NCBI RefSeq assembly: GCF_963675395.1
Contig: NZ_OY776223.1
Span: forward strand, 868,001 to 932,000
Source: an uncultured Vibrio sp.
GTDB lineage: Bacteria; Pseudomonadota; Gammaproteobacteria; Enterobacterales; Vibrionaceae
Direction of reading: 5' to 3'
DNA length: 64,000 nt
Shown here: piece after piece, positions 39,001 through 47,976 of the stretch
Numbering within the stretch: the first letter of the stretch is position 1
Layout of the letters: each line of letters opens with the position of its first letter
Position numbers and translations under genes: made by a program
The notes under the pieces: model-generated
The model's input: only the letters and a program-made list of their open reading frames with translations
What the model was told of the DNA's origin: nothing
The model's database searches: none

Positions 39001-40308
39001 ATGATTTTACGAAGGATATTAATAAACTATAACTATGAGTTTAGAGATATAAGTCACCATGTATTATATACCAAATACAAAGGCGAGTCAGTCCTTCTTA
39101 GCGCGGTAAACCTTTTTTTGTATGAACGGTGTACCTCTAGCATTAAGACTAGTGATAGGTACTCCCAGTTATTTTTAAGATTCTTTAATTTTTTAATTGA
39201 CACCAGTAACATAGATATAACAGATACTAACTTTTGGCGATTAGCAACCACCGCTGATATTAAGGCATGGCAGGGGTTTCAAGTAAAAAATAGAGATAGT
39301 AATAATAAATCAAAACCTCAAGACGATACCATTTATTATAATGCTTTAATTATTTTTGATTTTTATGTTTGGGCAAAAAATAAAGGATTTCCGACATTAA
39401 TAAGGGCAACCTCAAAAGATTGGATATTTAATTATAGGGATGAAAGTAGGCTTTTAAAAAGTAAAAACATGCTATCAGGTAGCTCACCTGATACAGGAAA
39501 TATTGATATAGGAAAAAGAAGCAGTCGTAGCAGCAATAGAAACAAAAGATCCCGTATCACTATCATGAAGAATGAAGATATTAGGCTGCTAATGAGTTCG
39601 TTTGACGATAAAGTTTATCCGTCGATTCTAATGCTAGCACTTTCTACAGGATTGAGATCAAGTGGTTGCTGTGACTTTCCCTACATTGGATACGGAGAAA
39701 ACCACCATATTAGAGTTTACCCAGATATCGAAAATACCATCAGAAATACCGATGGCACTATACCTAAAACGTTCTCGTATACAGTAGAGGAAAAAGGTTC
39801 AAAAGTGAGAACCATACAGGTTAACCTAGCCGCTTGGAAATCAATTTGCGAATTTTACTATCCTCTGTACCTAGAAAGGCGAAAGTTATTTATCAAGAAG
39901 TACCCTAAATTGATTCATGACAACTATTTCTTTCTGACCTCAAAGGGTGATCCCGTAACACCAAAAAAAATTGCAGACGCTACTACCTATATAAAAAGTA
40001 AGCCTGCTTTGAAAGGTTTTAAGTGGAGTTTCCGGAACAGTCGTGATTGGTACGCAACAAATTTTGTGTTGAAACGGCTAACTAGAAAGCAAATCGAGAA
40101 TAATTACTACGACCATGCGGTCGATAAGGCTCTTCAAGATCAATTAGGGCACGCTGATTTACGTACAACATATATGTTTTACGTCCGAGTTGCTTCTCTC
40201 ATTCTTCATCTAGAATCAGGCATGCTTGATTATACTCTTGGGAAAGATGAAACATTCTGGAATAGCTTAAAACCAAAAGAAAGAACAGAACAACAATTTG
40301 CAGGATAA
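39001..40308 (+). CDS. Tyrosine recombinase (fourth gene of the island operon)
   Basis: 435 residues starting at the base after the previous stop. Box I is LSTGLRSSGCCDF, box II SFRNSRDWYATNF with Arg in place of the first His, and box III LGHADLRTTYMFYV with a nucleophile Tyr. The N-terminal ~130 residues form the core-binding SAM-like domain. Together with the two upstream recombinases it makes three, the number I recall for GInt islands. Confidence 0.87.
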   Translation: MILRRILINYNYEFRDISHHVLYTKYKGESVLLSAVNLFLYERCTSSIKTSDRYSQLFLRFFNFLIDTSNIDITDTNFWRLATTADIKAWQGFQVKNRDSNNKSKPQDDTIYYNALIIFDFYVWAKNKGFPTLIRATSKDWIFNYRDESRLLKSKNMLSGSSPDTGNIDIGKRSSRSSNRNKRSRITIMKNEDIRLLMSSFDDKVYPSILMLALSTGLRSSGCCDFPYIGYGENHHIRVYPDIENTIRNTDGTIPKTFSYTVEEKGSKVRTIQVNLAAWKSICEFYYPLYLERRKLFIKKYPKLIHDNYFFLTSKGDPVTPKKIADATTYIKSKPALKGFKWSFRNSRDWYATNFVLKRLTRKQIENNYYDHAVDKALQDQLGHADLRTTYMFYVRVASLILHLESGMLDYTLGKDETFWNSLKPKERTEQQFAG

Positions 40309-40316
40309 AGGTAAAA

Positions 40317-40504
40317 ATGGGTGAATTCGTTAGAATCGAACCTGTCAGTTCTCAAACCCACGCTACTAGATCTTACAAAGTGAAAATGCGGTTATTGGTG
40401 TTAGTTACTTCGTAGATGACAAAAGTAAATATGATATATGTATTGTTACTGATACAGCCGTCATGATTAAGGTGGATTATCATCAACATGTTCCTGTGTT
40501 TTAA
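40317..40504 (+). pseudogene. Small fifth ORF of the recombination operon, frameshifted
   Basis: ATG 40317 has AAGG six bases upstream and lies eight bases after the recombinase stop. The first frame (MGEFVRIEPVSSQTHATRSY) meets a stop at 40412. The -1 frame from the AAAA run at 40383-40386 continues without stops as NAVIGVSYFVDDKSKYDICI and ends at 40504, giving about 62 residues if joined. A one-base deletion (natural or a sequencing error) or programmed slippage would explain it. The product is unknown. 40505-40648 holds nothing visible. Confidence 0.55.
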
Positions 40505-40648
40505 CTAAAATGGACTGGCTACTCCAATTTAGTTTTTCTACATTGTGTTAGTGTAATAGTTCATTTATAATATATTAATGATAATTATCAACCTTTTATG
40601 ATGCACTTTACTTGACAAAATACACAGAGTATCTTGTTTCTTATATTT

Positions 40649-41899
40649 CTATTTAACAACAATACTATTCCTTTTAGATAAAACTTTGCTCAAGATATCA
40701 TTGCCAGATTTTGAATCTTGGTTAATTAATGTAGCTATAAAGTCGTAATCCTTTTTTATTGAAGATTCTGAACGACTATAACTACTATGTTTTTCTATAA
40801 AATTAGAAGCCTCTTCTAATGAGTATTCTATTGTATTTTTACCTATTTTCACTTTATCCCAAACAAGAAGGCCTGACTGTAATTTCAAAAATGAGTTTTT
40901 TTGTTTAACTAGTACAATGTTGGTTTCACCACGATTGTGTGGCGTGTTTGCACCTTCGTTTTTGTTATAAAAGTTGGAATGCCAATAGTCTGCATCGTCA
41001 GTGTTATAGCGAAAAAAACCCTCATCGATTAAAAGTCCAGTAATTGAATTCTTGAATAGCCTAAGTGCTTCATCAATATCAATTGGAATTTTAGTGTATG
41101 GAACAGAAAGATATAACCTTCCATCACTCTTCTTACCATCAATTACTACATCGCCAATGCGATCATCAATGATTTTAATATTCTCTGAGTTGAATTTTCT
41201 CATAATCCCGCCACATTTTATCAGGCAGTAAAGGTCTCTATATATTGACCCAAGTTTTAAGTTTTCGAAAGTTTGCTCTGGATTTCTTGCTAAAGGCCTG
41301 TAAATGAGACTAATCCATTTTGTATTAGGTGGGGAGTATTCTGCGGTAAAAGTGTATGTGGGTACTTGCTCTGTCTCAGCCAACTTCTGAATTACCATCA
41401 AATCCTCAAAATTGACAATAATTGTCGATGCATAGAGGGTATAGTAACGAAATATATTTGTTTGATTCATAATATCAAATATCAGTGATATTGAATTATT
41501 CATTAACTTGATTACTTCGTTAATGGTGTCATCGCTTAGTAGATCTTTCACTTCTGCTCTAAAAGTATCATGCATTGGTTCTAGTGTATCAAAAAGAAAA
41601 TCTCTACATCCTTCAAGGTCATTGTGTTCGAGCAATGATGAGACTTTACTGTTTTGCATAGAATTCATAATGTAATATACAGCATGGGTCTGTGGAATTG
41701 TGCAACCTAAGTCTTTTTGAATAATTAACTCTAATTGATTTCTAAAACTAACCAGTTTTTCAAAGAGTTCGGTGTTATTTTCATAAAACCGTCTAACAAT
41801 GCATTGTTGGATAAAAAAGGTATCTAATACCTTTTGCGTGTGGTTAGCCATAGAAGAGTGCATAAACTCATCACCATTTTTATTAGTTGATTTAGCCAT
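40649..41899 (-). CDS. Orphan protein of unknown function (416 aa)
   Basis: From ATG 41899 with AGGTG six bases upstream; a GTG at 41908 is possible. The protein is soluble, with an alpha-helical N-terminal half (helices rich in Leu/Phe around 25-170) and a mixed alpha/beta C-terminal half that includes YLSVPYTKIPIDIDEALRLF and YWHSNFYNKNEGANTPHNRG. No known motif is recognised. It is divergent from the 92-aa gene at 42049 and convergent with the recombination operon. Confidence 0.7.
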   Translation of the reverse strand: MAKSTNKNGDEFMHSSMANHTQKVLDTFFIQQCIVRRFYENNTELFEKLVSFRNQLELIIQKDLGCTIPQTHAVYYIMNSMQNSKVSSLLEHNDLEGCRDFLFDTLEPMHDTFRAEVKDLLSDDTINEVIKLMNNSISLIFDIMNQTNIFRYYTLYASTIIVNFEDLMVIQKLAETEQVPTYTFTAEYSPPNTKWISLIYRPLARNPEQTFENLKLGSIYRDLYCLIKCGGIMRKFNSENIKIIDDRIGDVVIDGKKSDGRLYLSVPYTKIPIDIDEALRLFKNSITGLLIDEGFFRYNTDDADYWHSNFYNKNEGANTPHNRGETNIVLVKQKNSFLKLQSGLLVWDKVKIGKNTIEYSLEEASNFIEKHSSYSRSESSIKKDYDFIATLINQDSKSGNDILSKVLSKRNSIVVK

Positions 41900-42048
41900 C
41901 GTAGTCACCTAGTAGTATCCCCAATGAGATTTTAAACGAAGAAGGTTGAAAGTTCTTCCCCTATCTCAACGTGTTAGCTTGGGGTGGTTTAGCCCCCCCT
42001 TTCTTTCTACTATGAAAACTCCAGTTCAACTTATATGGAGTAGAAATC

Positions 42049-42327
42049 ATGTCTTTTGAAACCACTAAACAAGTATTTAAAAACCCATTTGGTACTGCAC
42101 GCCTTGTTGAGGGATATAGCACACTAAACAGAGCAAAGGCCGCAAATATAACGAATGACCAGTTAAGGGCACTATACCCAGATCTACAGAAAGCAACAGA
42201 TAATCAAATCGATGGATTTGTTAAAATGGGTAATCTATTTGTGGGAGGTGAGGTTCGCTGTCAAGGTTCAGCATTCCCTAAAGATCCAAATGCGAACTCA
42301 AATTTTGATCCTGTGAATCAAAATTAA
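42049..42327 (+). CDS. Orphan small protein (92 aa)
   Basis: GGAG lies seven bases before the ATG and a strong terminator follows, so this is an expressed single gene. It is soluble, with a helical N-terminal half (LNRAKAANITNDQLRALYPDL) and a glycine-rich then Asn/Pro-rich tail. No family is recognised. It lies upstream of the SIR2-fragment/RT pair but is separated from it by its terminator. A GGGG/CCCC hairpin is present in its leader (about 41972-41996). Confidence 0.65.
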   Translation: MSFETTKQVFKNPFGTARLVEGYSTLNRAKAANITNDQLRALYPDLQKATDNQIDGFVKMGNLFVGGEVRCQGSAFPKDPNANSNFDPVNQN

Positions 42328-42370
42328 TTAATGTCAGCCCCGATTCAAGGTCATTTTTTTCTGAGAAAAG

Positions 42371-42405
42371 TAGGTCAAGATTGTTAATCTCGGCCTATTA
42401 TTTTT
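42371..42405 (+). terminator. Terminator of the 92-aa gene
   Basis: TAGGTCAAGATT pairs with AATCTCGGCCTA (11 of 12 positions, one G-T wobble) around loop GTT, followed by TTATTTTTC. A classic hairpin plus T-run. Confidence 0.85.
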
Positions 42406-42506
42406 CAAGTTGTAAGTAACTCAGTTAAGAATCATCAGAATACTCACTGACCATTTACCACTTAACCGATACAATACCCCAAATCATAAGTCATTGAAGA
42501 CTAACT

Positions 42507-42842
42507 ATGGAATCGATAGAAGAAATTAACATTAATGAAATCTGGCAAAACAACGTCAACCTATTGATTGGCTCTAGTGCTTCGTATGGACTATTCCCAA
42601 CATTAGAGACAGATATGGATGGAGAGTCTACTGAAACGCTAAGGAAATATTTTGAGGGCACTGGTCTGGTAAGGATAAACTCAAATCGCTTGATATCAAT
42701 TTATAAGGAAAACTCGGGCTTCAACTCAGAATCTATTCAAACTGTATTTAGTGCGAATCTTCTAAGAAGTAAACATTTGTTCTTTGCACTACCTATCAAG
42801 TCGTTGCTGATGTTACAGTTGCATAAGGTTAAACAACGATAA
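42507..42842 (+). pseudogene. Truncated SIR2-like gene upstream of the reverse transcriptase
   Basis: 111 residues. NVNLLIGSSASYGLFPTLE near residues 16-34 resembles the nucleotide-binding start of SIR2-like defence NADases (usual GxGxS...P form). Such proteins are normally 300 residues or more, and none of the downstream NAD-site motifs (N-D, H) is present. The last 25 residues look like an out-of-register tail. It ends nine bases before the RT start, so an internal deletion of a once larger SIR2 gene in an RT operon is likely. A genuine small protein is the alternative. Confidence 0.5.
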
Positions 42843-42850
42843 AGCCAATC

Positions 42851-44458
42851 ATGAAAGAATACCTAAAGCGCCTGCTTTATGAAGCGCTAACTAGACACAA
42901 CTACTTCCCGAACCAAAAATCTAACATCGATGAGTTACCTCCTTGTCTATCGACAAGGCAACTTACACCAGAAGTCGCTGAAGAAATTGCAGCAATAGCA
43001 GAACCAAGAAATAGAGGTTTTGGCGGTTATGACGTAGTTATCTACAACGCAACTCGTTATAACAATGCATTTCGAGAGTTATCGCTAGTTCACCCTAAAC
43101 CTCACTCGCTCCTGTCAAAGCATATACATGACAATTGGGATAACATCGAGTACATAAAAAACAATACCAACAGCATAATCAAACCTGAACAGCACGAAGA
43201 CGGTAGAGTCATGGTGATGAACTATGAGGACCCAATTGAAAAGACAACGAGAACTCTAACTTCAAGCTTTGGTAAACGTTTTCAAGTCAGAGCCGATATC
43301 TCAAATTGTTTTAATAGCATATACAGCCACGCTATTGCGTGGGGGCTTGTTGGATTTGACTATGCAAAAGCTAACAGAGGGCAACAACTTTGGTTTAACG
43401 AACTGGACAAGTATCAAAGGAAGTGCAAGCGGAATGAAACTCAAGGCATTCCTATCGGTCCAGCTACATCTAGCATTAGCGTAGAGATTGTTCTGGGTAA
43501 AGTTGATGAAGAGCTAAAGAGCGAGGGCTTTCAGTTTCATCGTTATGTAGATGACTACAACTGCTATTGCGAAACTAACGAGGATGCGCATAGATTTGTT
43601 CGTATTTTGGGAAAGGCGCTTAGTAAGTACAAGTTAACCCTAAACCTTCAGAAAACCGAAATTATCGAGCATCCAGTTCCAGACCAAGACTCTTGGATTT
43701 TAAACCTGCTTGGCAACCTTCCAAGTCGATTAAATAAGGCGCATCAAGAAGAACCTAAGCTCACGGATTCAGAAGCCATAACGTTCATCAATCACGCGCT
43801 CACTGTCAACAAGCAAACTCCAGACGGAAGCGTCCTCAAATACGCTATCCAGCTAATAATCAACTTCTTGGATGAGTTAGCGTACACCGCCGTTTATCGC
43901 TCAGTGTTAAACCTATCTTGGCACTATCCAATACTTATCCCTTATCTAGATATGTTGCTTGAGCATGCCAACATCCCAAATGAAGAAGTCAAGGAGCACT
44001 TGAATAAGCTTATTCTAGAAAACTGCCAATACAGGCGCTCGGATGGTGTTTGCTGGCCGCTACACATCATCAAGAAACGAGCCATTATTGTTGATGCAGA
44101 GATAATTGACGCGGTAATCGAAAGCAAAGATTGCGTTGGTATTACAATCTTAAACTCAATGCTTCTTATTAATGACCCTGTTGTTGCCTTTGCTCAGACC
44201 ATTATTGACTCTGATGACGATTACATAAAAGACTCATACTGGCTATTGCTTTATCAATTGTATAAAGAAAATGCCATTGCCGATGCCTATGGTGATGGTG
44301 TCTTTGGCGTGTTACGACAGCATGATGTTGACTTTATGCCTAAGGATGGCGTAGAGACAATTGCAGAGAAGAAATGCGGGAACATACATGGGAAATTAAT
44401 GTTTGGCGACATCGCGCTACCCGACTTCCTGCAAGCTAATCAAGCTCCCGAAAAGTAA
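42851..44458 (+). CDS. UG/Abi-type reverse transcriptase (defence-associated RT candidate)
   Basis: 535 residues. RT motifs are in order: VRADISNCFNSIYSHAIAW (first catalytic Asp149), GIPIGPATSSISVEIVL (motif B), RYVDDYNCY (catalytic YVDD, residues 232-235) and KLTLNLQKTEI (motif D). The C-terminal ~240 residues are alpha-helical repeats without known enzymatic motifs, as in AbiA/AbiK/DRT proteins. Group II intron maturase and retron features are missing (no X/HNH domain seen, no clear msr/msd next to it). The subtype cannot be set by eye. The catalytic residues are complete. Confidence 0.85.
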   Translation: MKEYLKRLLYEALTRHNYFPNQKSNIDELPPCLSTRQLTPEVAEEIAAIAEPRNRGFGGYDVVIYNATRYNNAFRELSLVHPKPHSLLSKHIHDNWDNIEYIKNNTNSIIKPEQHEDGRVMVMNYEDPIEKTTRTLTSSFGKRFQVRADISNCFNSIYSHAIAWGLVGFDYAKANRGQQLWFNELDKYQRKCKRNETQGIPIGPATSSISVEIVLGKVDEELKSEGFQFHRYVDDYNCYCETNEDAHRFVRILGKALSKYKLTLNLQKTEIIEHPVPDQDSWILNLLGNLPSRLNKAHQEEPKLTDSEAITFINHALTVNKQTPDGSVLKYAIQLIINFLDELAYTAVYRSVLNLSWHYPILIPYLDMLLEHANIPNEEVKEHLNKLILENCQYRRSDGVCWPLHIIKKRAIIVDAEIIDAVIESKDCVGITILNSMLLINDPVVAFAQTIIDSDDDYIKDSYWLLLYQLYKENAIADAYGDGVFGVLRQHDVDFMPKDGVETIAEKKCGNIHGKLMFGDIALPDFLQANQAPEK

Positions 44459-44759
44459 TTAACGTTGGTGTCAGATGGTATTGCAAGAGCATCTGGTGCC
44501 ATCGCTCTTTCAAGGAAAATCATGCAACAAGCCTGCTCGATTTCAGTGACAAGACGGTTCGCCTTACTTGGAAGTGCATCATAAAATAATGCTAAAGTGC
44601 TGATAGATTAGATTGTTTATAAAATACAGAAGCATTGTGCCTGAACGGCCACAGAGAAAGGCATCACGGATAGGAGGCTTGAGGGGTAAGTAATTGTTTT
44701 AGCTTGTATCTTACGCATAATCATAAGATAATGTACTCATATGAACTAGAGTTTTTGAC
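44459..44759. other. Non-coding stretch between RT and ABC-3C operon
   Basis: 301 bases with no supported gene. It should hold the ABC-3C promoter; AT-rich segments (44600-44625 and 44700-44730) are candidates. It may also hold an RT-associated RNA, but no strong fold stands out. Confidence 0.4.
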
Positions 44760-45713
44760 ATGAATTACAACTATTCCGACATTTCAAACACACAATTCGA
44801 GCACCTTGTCATCCATTTATGTGAAGAATTGTTTGGCATAGGAGCTGAAGCATTCTCCGAAGGGCCAGACGGCGGGCGCGATTCGAGATTCCATGGTAAA
44901 GCTCAGATGTACCCCTCAATAAGTAAGCCTTGGGAAGGGCTAACAGTAATTCAAGCTAAACACACTACTAGTTACAACAGTAAATTCAGTGACCCAAAGT
45001 TTTTCAATCCAGACTCCGCTACGGCCACATTATCCGAAGAGGTAAAAAAAGTTAAAAAGCTCATTGTAGAAGACGGTTTAACAAACTACATACTATTCTC
45101 CAATCGCGGTCTCGGAGGCAATGCGAACGAAAAAATAAAGAAGTATCTATCTCAAGAGACTGGACTTGATATGGAGAACATAGGCCTAATTGGTATTGAA
45201 AAACTGGAACGTTATTTCAAGCGTTTTCCACAAATCCCTGAACTTGTCGACTTAAACCCATTTGATACACCAATGAACATCCGCCCTGATGACCTTGCAG
45301 AAGTGATTGTATCAATCAAGGACGCCCTCCCAACCATTAAGAATAAAGATTTAGAGCCTAACCTTGAGCGAACAGACTTTCCAGAAAAAAACGAGCTTAA
45401 CGGGTTATCAAATAGTTACTCTAATGTCATTTTGAAAAAACTTGGCGACTTTTATGAAATTATCGACTTCTTATCAATGCCAGAAAACGATGACTTTCAG
45501 CAAAAGTACATGGAGTCGGCAGAAGAGCTTCATGCTAAAATTTGTGCTTATAAGCAAAAGCACCATACTTTCGACGAGGTCTTAGAGAAGATTATTGATC
45601 TGATTATAGACCGTGACAATGATTGCAAAAGAAACAAGGCATTAACTCGCACAATGGTCTACTTCATGTACTACAAATGTGACATTGGTGAGAACTATGT
45701 TGCTGAAGCCTAA
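44760..45713 (+). CDS. ABC-three-component effector: PD-(D/E)XK nuclease domain plus ABC-3C C-terminal domain
   Basis: 317 residues. The N-terminal ~170 residues are an Mrr-like restriction endonuclease fold: FEHLVIHLCEELFG helix, GPDGGRDSRFHG with the catalytic Asp, and TVIQAKHT as the Q-x-K motif. The C-terminal ~110 residues are helical and fit the conserved CTD of ABC-three-component systems, which tethers the effector to the ATPase. It is followed in overlap by a middle component and a DUF2326 ATPase. Defence by DNA cleavage is inferred from the family. Confidence 0.85.
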   Translation: MNYNYSDISNTQFEHLVIHLCEELFGIGAEAFSEGPDGGRDSRFHGKAQMYPSISKPWEGLTVIQAKHTTSYNSKFSDPKFFNPDSATATLSEEVKKVKKLIVEDGLTNYILFSNRGLGGNANEKIKKYLSQETGLDMENIGLIGIEKLERYFKRFPQIPELVDLNPFDTPMNIRPDDLAEVIVSIKDALPTIKNKDLEPNLERTDFPEKNELNGLSNSYSNVILKKLGDFYEIIDFLSMPENDDFQQKYMESAEELHAKICAYKQKHHTFDEVLEKIIDLIIDRDNDCKRNKALTRTMVYFMYYKCDIGENYVAEA

Positions 45714-45936
45714 CAAAAATGCACATCCAGACTTAACCGTGATAGCGGTAGCTTCATTTGTGCTAAAGCGCATAAAGAAGAATCGACTTGAGACCATCAC
45801 GGACCTTAAACTTGCTACTATTGAAAACAACAAGGATTCAGGCCCTTTACTGGAGCCTGCGCTAGAGTTTCTTTTCCTGCTCGGACTTGTCGAGTACCAC
45901 ACAAAAAATGATGTAATTGAGTATGTTGGCAAATGA
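45697..45936 (+). CDS. ABC-three-component middle component
   Basis: 79 residues from ATG 45697, overlapping the effector stop by 17 bases; an upstream GTG is less likely. It looks like a winged-helix protein (LTVIAVASFVLKRIKK helix, then GPLLEPALEFLFLLGLVEYHTKND wing), as expected of the small MC subunits encoded between effector and ATPase. Confidence 0.82.
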   Translation: MLLKPNKNAHPDLTVIAVASFVLKRIKKNRLETITDLKLATIENNKDSGPLLEPALEFLFLLGLVEYHTKNDVIEYVGK

Positions 45937-47720
45937 AGATTTCTAAAATTTATTCTAATAAACCAAGGATTTTTGAACCCATTAAGTTCAACGATGGCTT
46001 CAATGTAATCATTGGTGAAATCAGGCTACCCGAAAACAAAGATAAAGACTCCCACAACCTCGGTAAAAGCAAACTTGCTGAACTCATTGATTTTGGTTTT
46101 CTAAAACAAAGACATAAGAACACTTTCCTATTTAAGCATTTCGACAGATTTTCTGAGTTTGTATTCTATTTTGAATTTAAGTTAAACGATGGTACGTTTC
46201 TGACAGTACGTAGATCAGTCGAAAAAAACACACAAATTTATTTCAAACGCCACTCCGTTGGTTTGCAAGATTTCACCTCACTATCAGATCCTGATTGGGA
46301 TTACGAAAAGCTTTCTTTTGAGAAGGCAAAATTACTAATGGATAGCTTCTTCAATCTTTCTGACATTTCGCCTTGGAACTATAGAATGGCGGTAAGCTAC
46401 GCACTTAGAAGCCAAGATGACTTTAATGACATATTTCAGTTAAAGAAATTCGGTCCGAAACACATTAGCTGGAAACCTTACATTGGTCACATACTGGGCT
46501 TTAACGCTGATAACTTAAGACAAAACTACGAACTGAAAGCGTCAATAGAAAAAATCACCTTAAAACTTGGTGAGCTACAAAAGGAAATCGGGGTCTATAA
46601 AGGTGATGAGGAAGAAATACTTCTAGATGCTCTAACAGCGAAACGTCAGGACGCAGAAGCCTTAAAATCTCAACTTGACGCATTTAATTTTGACGAAGCC
46701 GACACGAAGACAGTAGAGGAGCTTTCTGAAACTATTGATAATGAAATCGATGAACTCAATCGAGTTCGGTACTATCTTAAAGCAAATATTAAGAAACTAA
46801 AGCGCACTCAATCAGTGAAACCAGTGTCCTTTGATGTAAATAAAACGCAAAGGTTATTCGAAGAAGCAGGTATCTTGCTAGGTGACCAAATAAAGAAATC
46901 ATATAGTGACTTGCTAGAGTTTAGCCGTAAAATAACCGCTGAAAGAGCGTCTTTCGTTAAGCAGCAGATGTACGATTTGGAGAATCAGCTAGCGGATGTT
47001 ACAGCTCGCCTTAGTGAGTTAAACAACGAGAAATCTAAAAAAGTGTCTTTTCTAACAACTACGAGCACCTTTGAAAAATATAAAGAGCTTTCTCGACGCT
47101 TAATATTAATTAGCACTGAAATTGATTCTATCAAAAGAAAGCTAGAAATTAGCGAGCAAATTAAGTCTAAACAACATGACCTTAGAGATATCACCAAAGA
47201 AAAAGACAATATTGTAGAGAGTATTAGAACAGATAGAGAACTTGTAACTAAATCAGAAATATCTATTTACAAGACGATTAAGGATAGCTTTTCTTATTTT
47301 GTTAAGCGAGTTCTCGATAAAGAGGGACGTATATCGACAGATCAAAATAAAGAAGGTAACTTGGAGTTTTTAGCAGGTTTTGTTGATGGCGAATACAACT
47401 ATACCAGCGAGGCCGATGGATGTAGTTATAAAAAAATCTTGTGTATGGGGTATGACTTAGCAGTAAACATAGCGTATGAAAAAAAAGGATTTTCTCGTTT
47501 CATTTATCACGACGGCGGCTTGGAAACACTTGATACCAGAAAAAAAATTGAGTTTTTGAAATATGCCCGCACAGTTCCAGAATCTCATGGTACTCAGTAT
47601 ATCCTAACTCTAATAGATTCTGATCTACCTGATGACATTAATTTCAAAGAAGATGAAATTGCACTTACCCTCCATGATGAAGGAGAAAGTGGCTTACTAT
47701 TCAAAATGCCATCATGGTAA
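45933..47720 (+). CDS. ABC-three-component ATPase (DUF2326, SMC/Rad50-like)
   Basis: 595 residues; the ATG overlaps the previous stop (ATGA). It has an N-terminal ATPase half with GFNVIIGEI...HNLGKSKL as an extended P-loop, a long central coiled coil (~200-440, broken near the middle), and a C-terminal half with the YDLAVNIAY signature-like helix and FIYHDGGLETLD as the Walker B/D-loop region. This is the DUF2326 layout. It probably senses DNA or phage structures and controls the nuclease partner. Confidence 0.87.
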   Translation: MKISKIYSNKPRIFEPIKFNDGFNVIIGEIRLPENKDKDSHNLGKSKLAELIDFGFLKQRHKNTFLFKHFDRFSEFVFYFEFKLNDGTFLTVRRSVEKNTQIYFKRHSVGLQDFTSLSDPDWDYEKLSFEKAKLLMDSFFNLSDISPWNYRMAVSYALRSQDDFNDIFQLKKFGPKHISWKPYIGHILGFNADNLRQNYELKASIEKITLKLGELQKEIGVYKGDEEEILLDALTAKRQDAEALKSQLDAFNFDEADTKTVEELSETIDNEIDELNRVRYYLKANIKKLKRTQSVKPVSFDVNKTQRLFEEAGILLGDQIKKSYSDLLEFSRKITAERASFVKQQMYDLENQLADVTARLSELNNEKSKKVSFLTTTSTFEKYKELSRRLILISTEIDSIKRKLEISEQIKSKQHDLRDITKEKDNIVESIRTDRELVTKSEISIYKTIKDSFSYFVKRVLDKEGRISTDQNKEGNLEFLAGFVDGEYNYTSEADGCSYKKILCMGYDLAVNIAYEKKGFSRFIYHDGGLETLDTRKKIEFLKYARTVPESHGTQYILTLIDSDLPDDINFKEDEIALTLHDEGESGLLFKMPSW

Positions 47721-47730
47721 TCGAATAATT

Positions 47731-47753
47731 CTGGCTCGTCACTTTCGAGCCAG
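47731..47753 (+). terminator. Hairpin after the ABC-3C operon
   Basis: CTGGCTCG and CGAGCCAG form a perfect 8-bp stem with a 7-base loop, ten bases after the ATPase stop. The following T-run is late and interrupted (CATGTCTTTTTC). Confidence 0.65.
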
Positions 47754-47976
47754 TCTATCATCATGTCTTTTTCATCAATCCTGCAAGGTTATTCTTTCTA
47801 ATCAAATAACATAACCAGCAATGCTTTAGAGCAAATGACCTAACAAGGTTCGGGGCATTTCTGAGCTAGCCACATCACTAGCTCGAAGATGGACAATTTC
47901 GTGTTACGAATAGAAACAACAAAATCCCAGTTTTCATGAGAAAATGTATGGAAAAATTTAACCACATTGAACAAGT

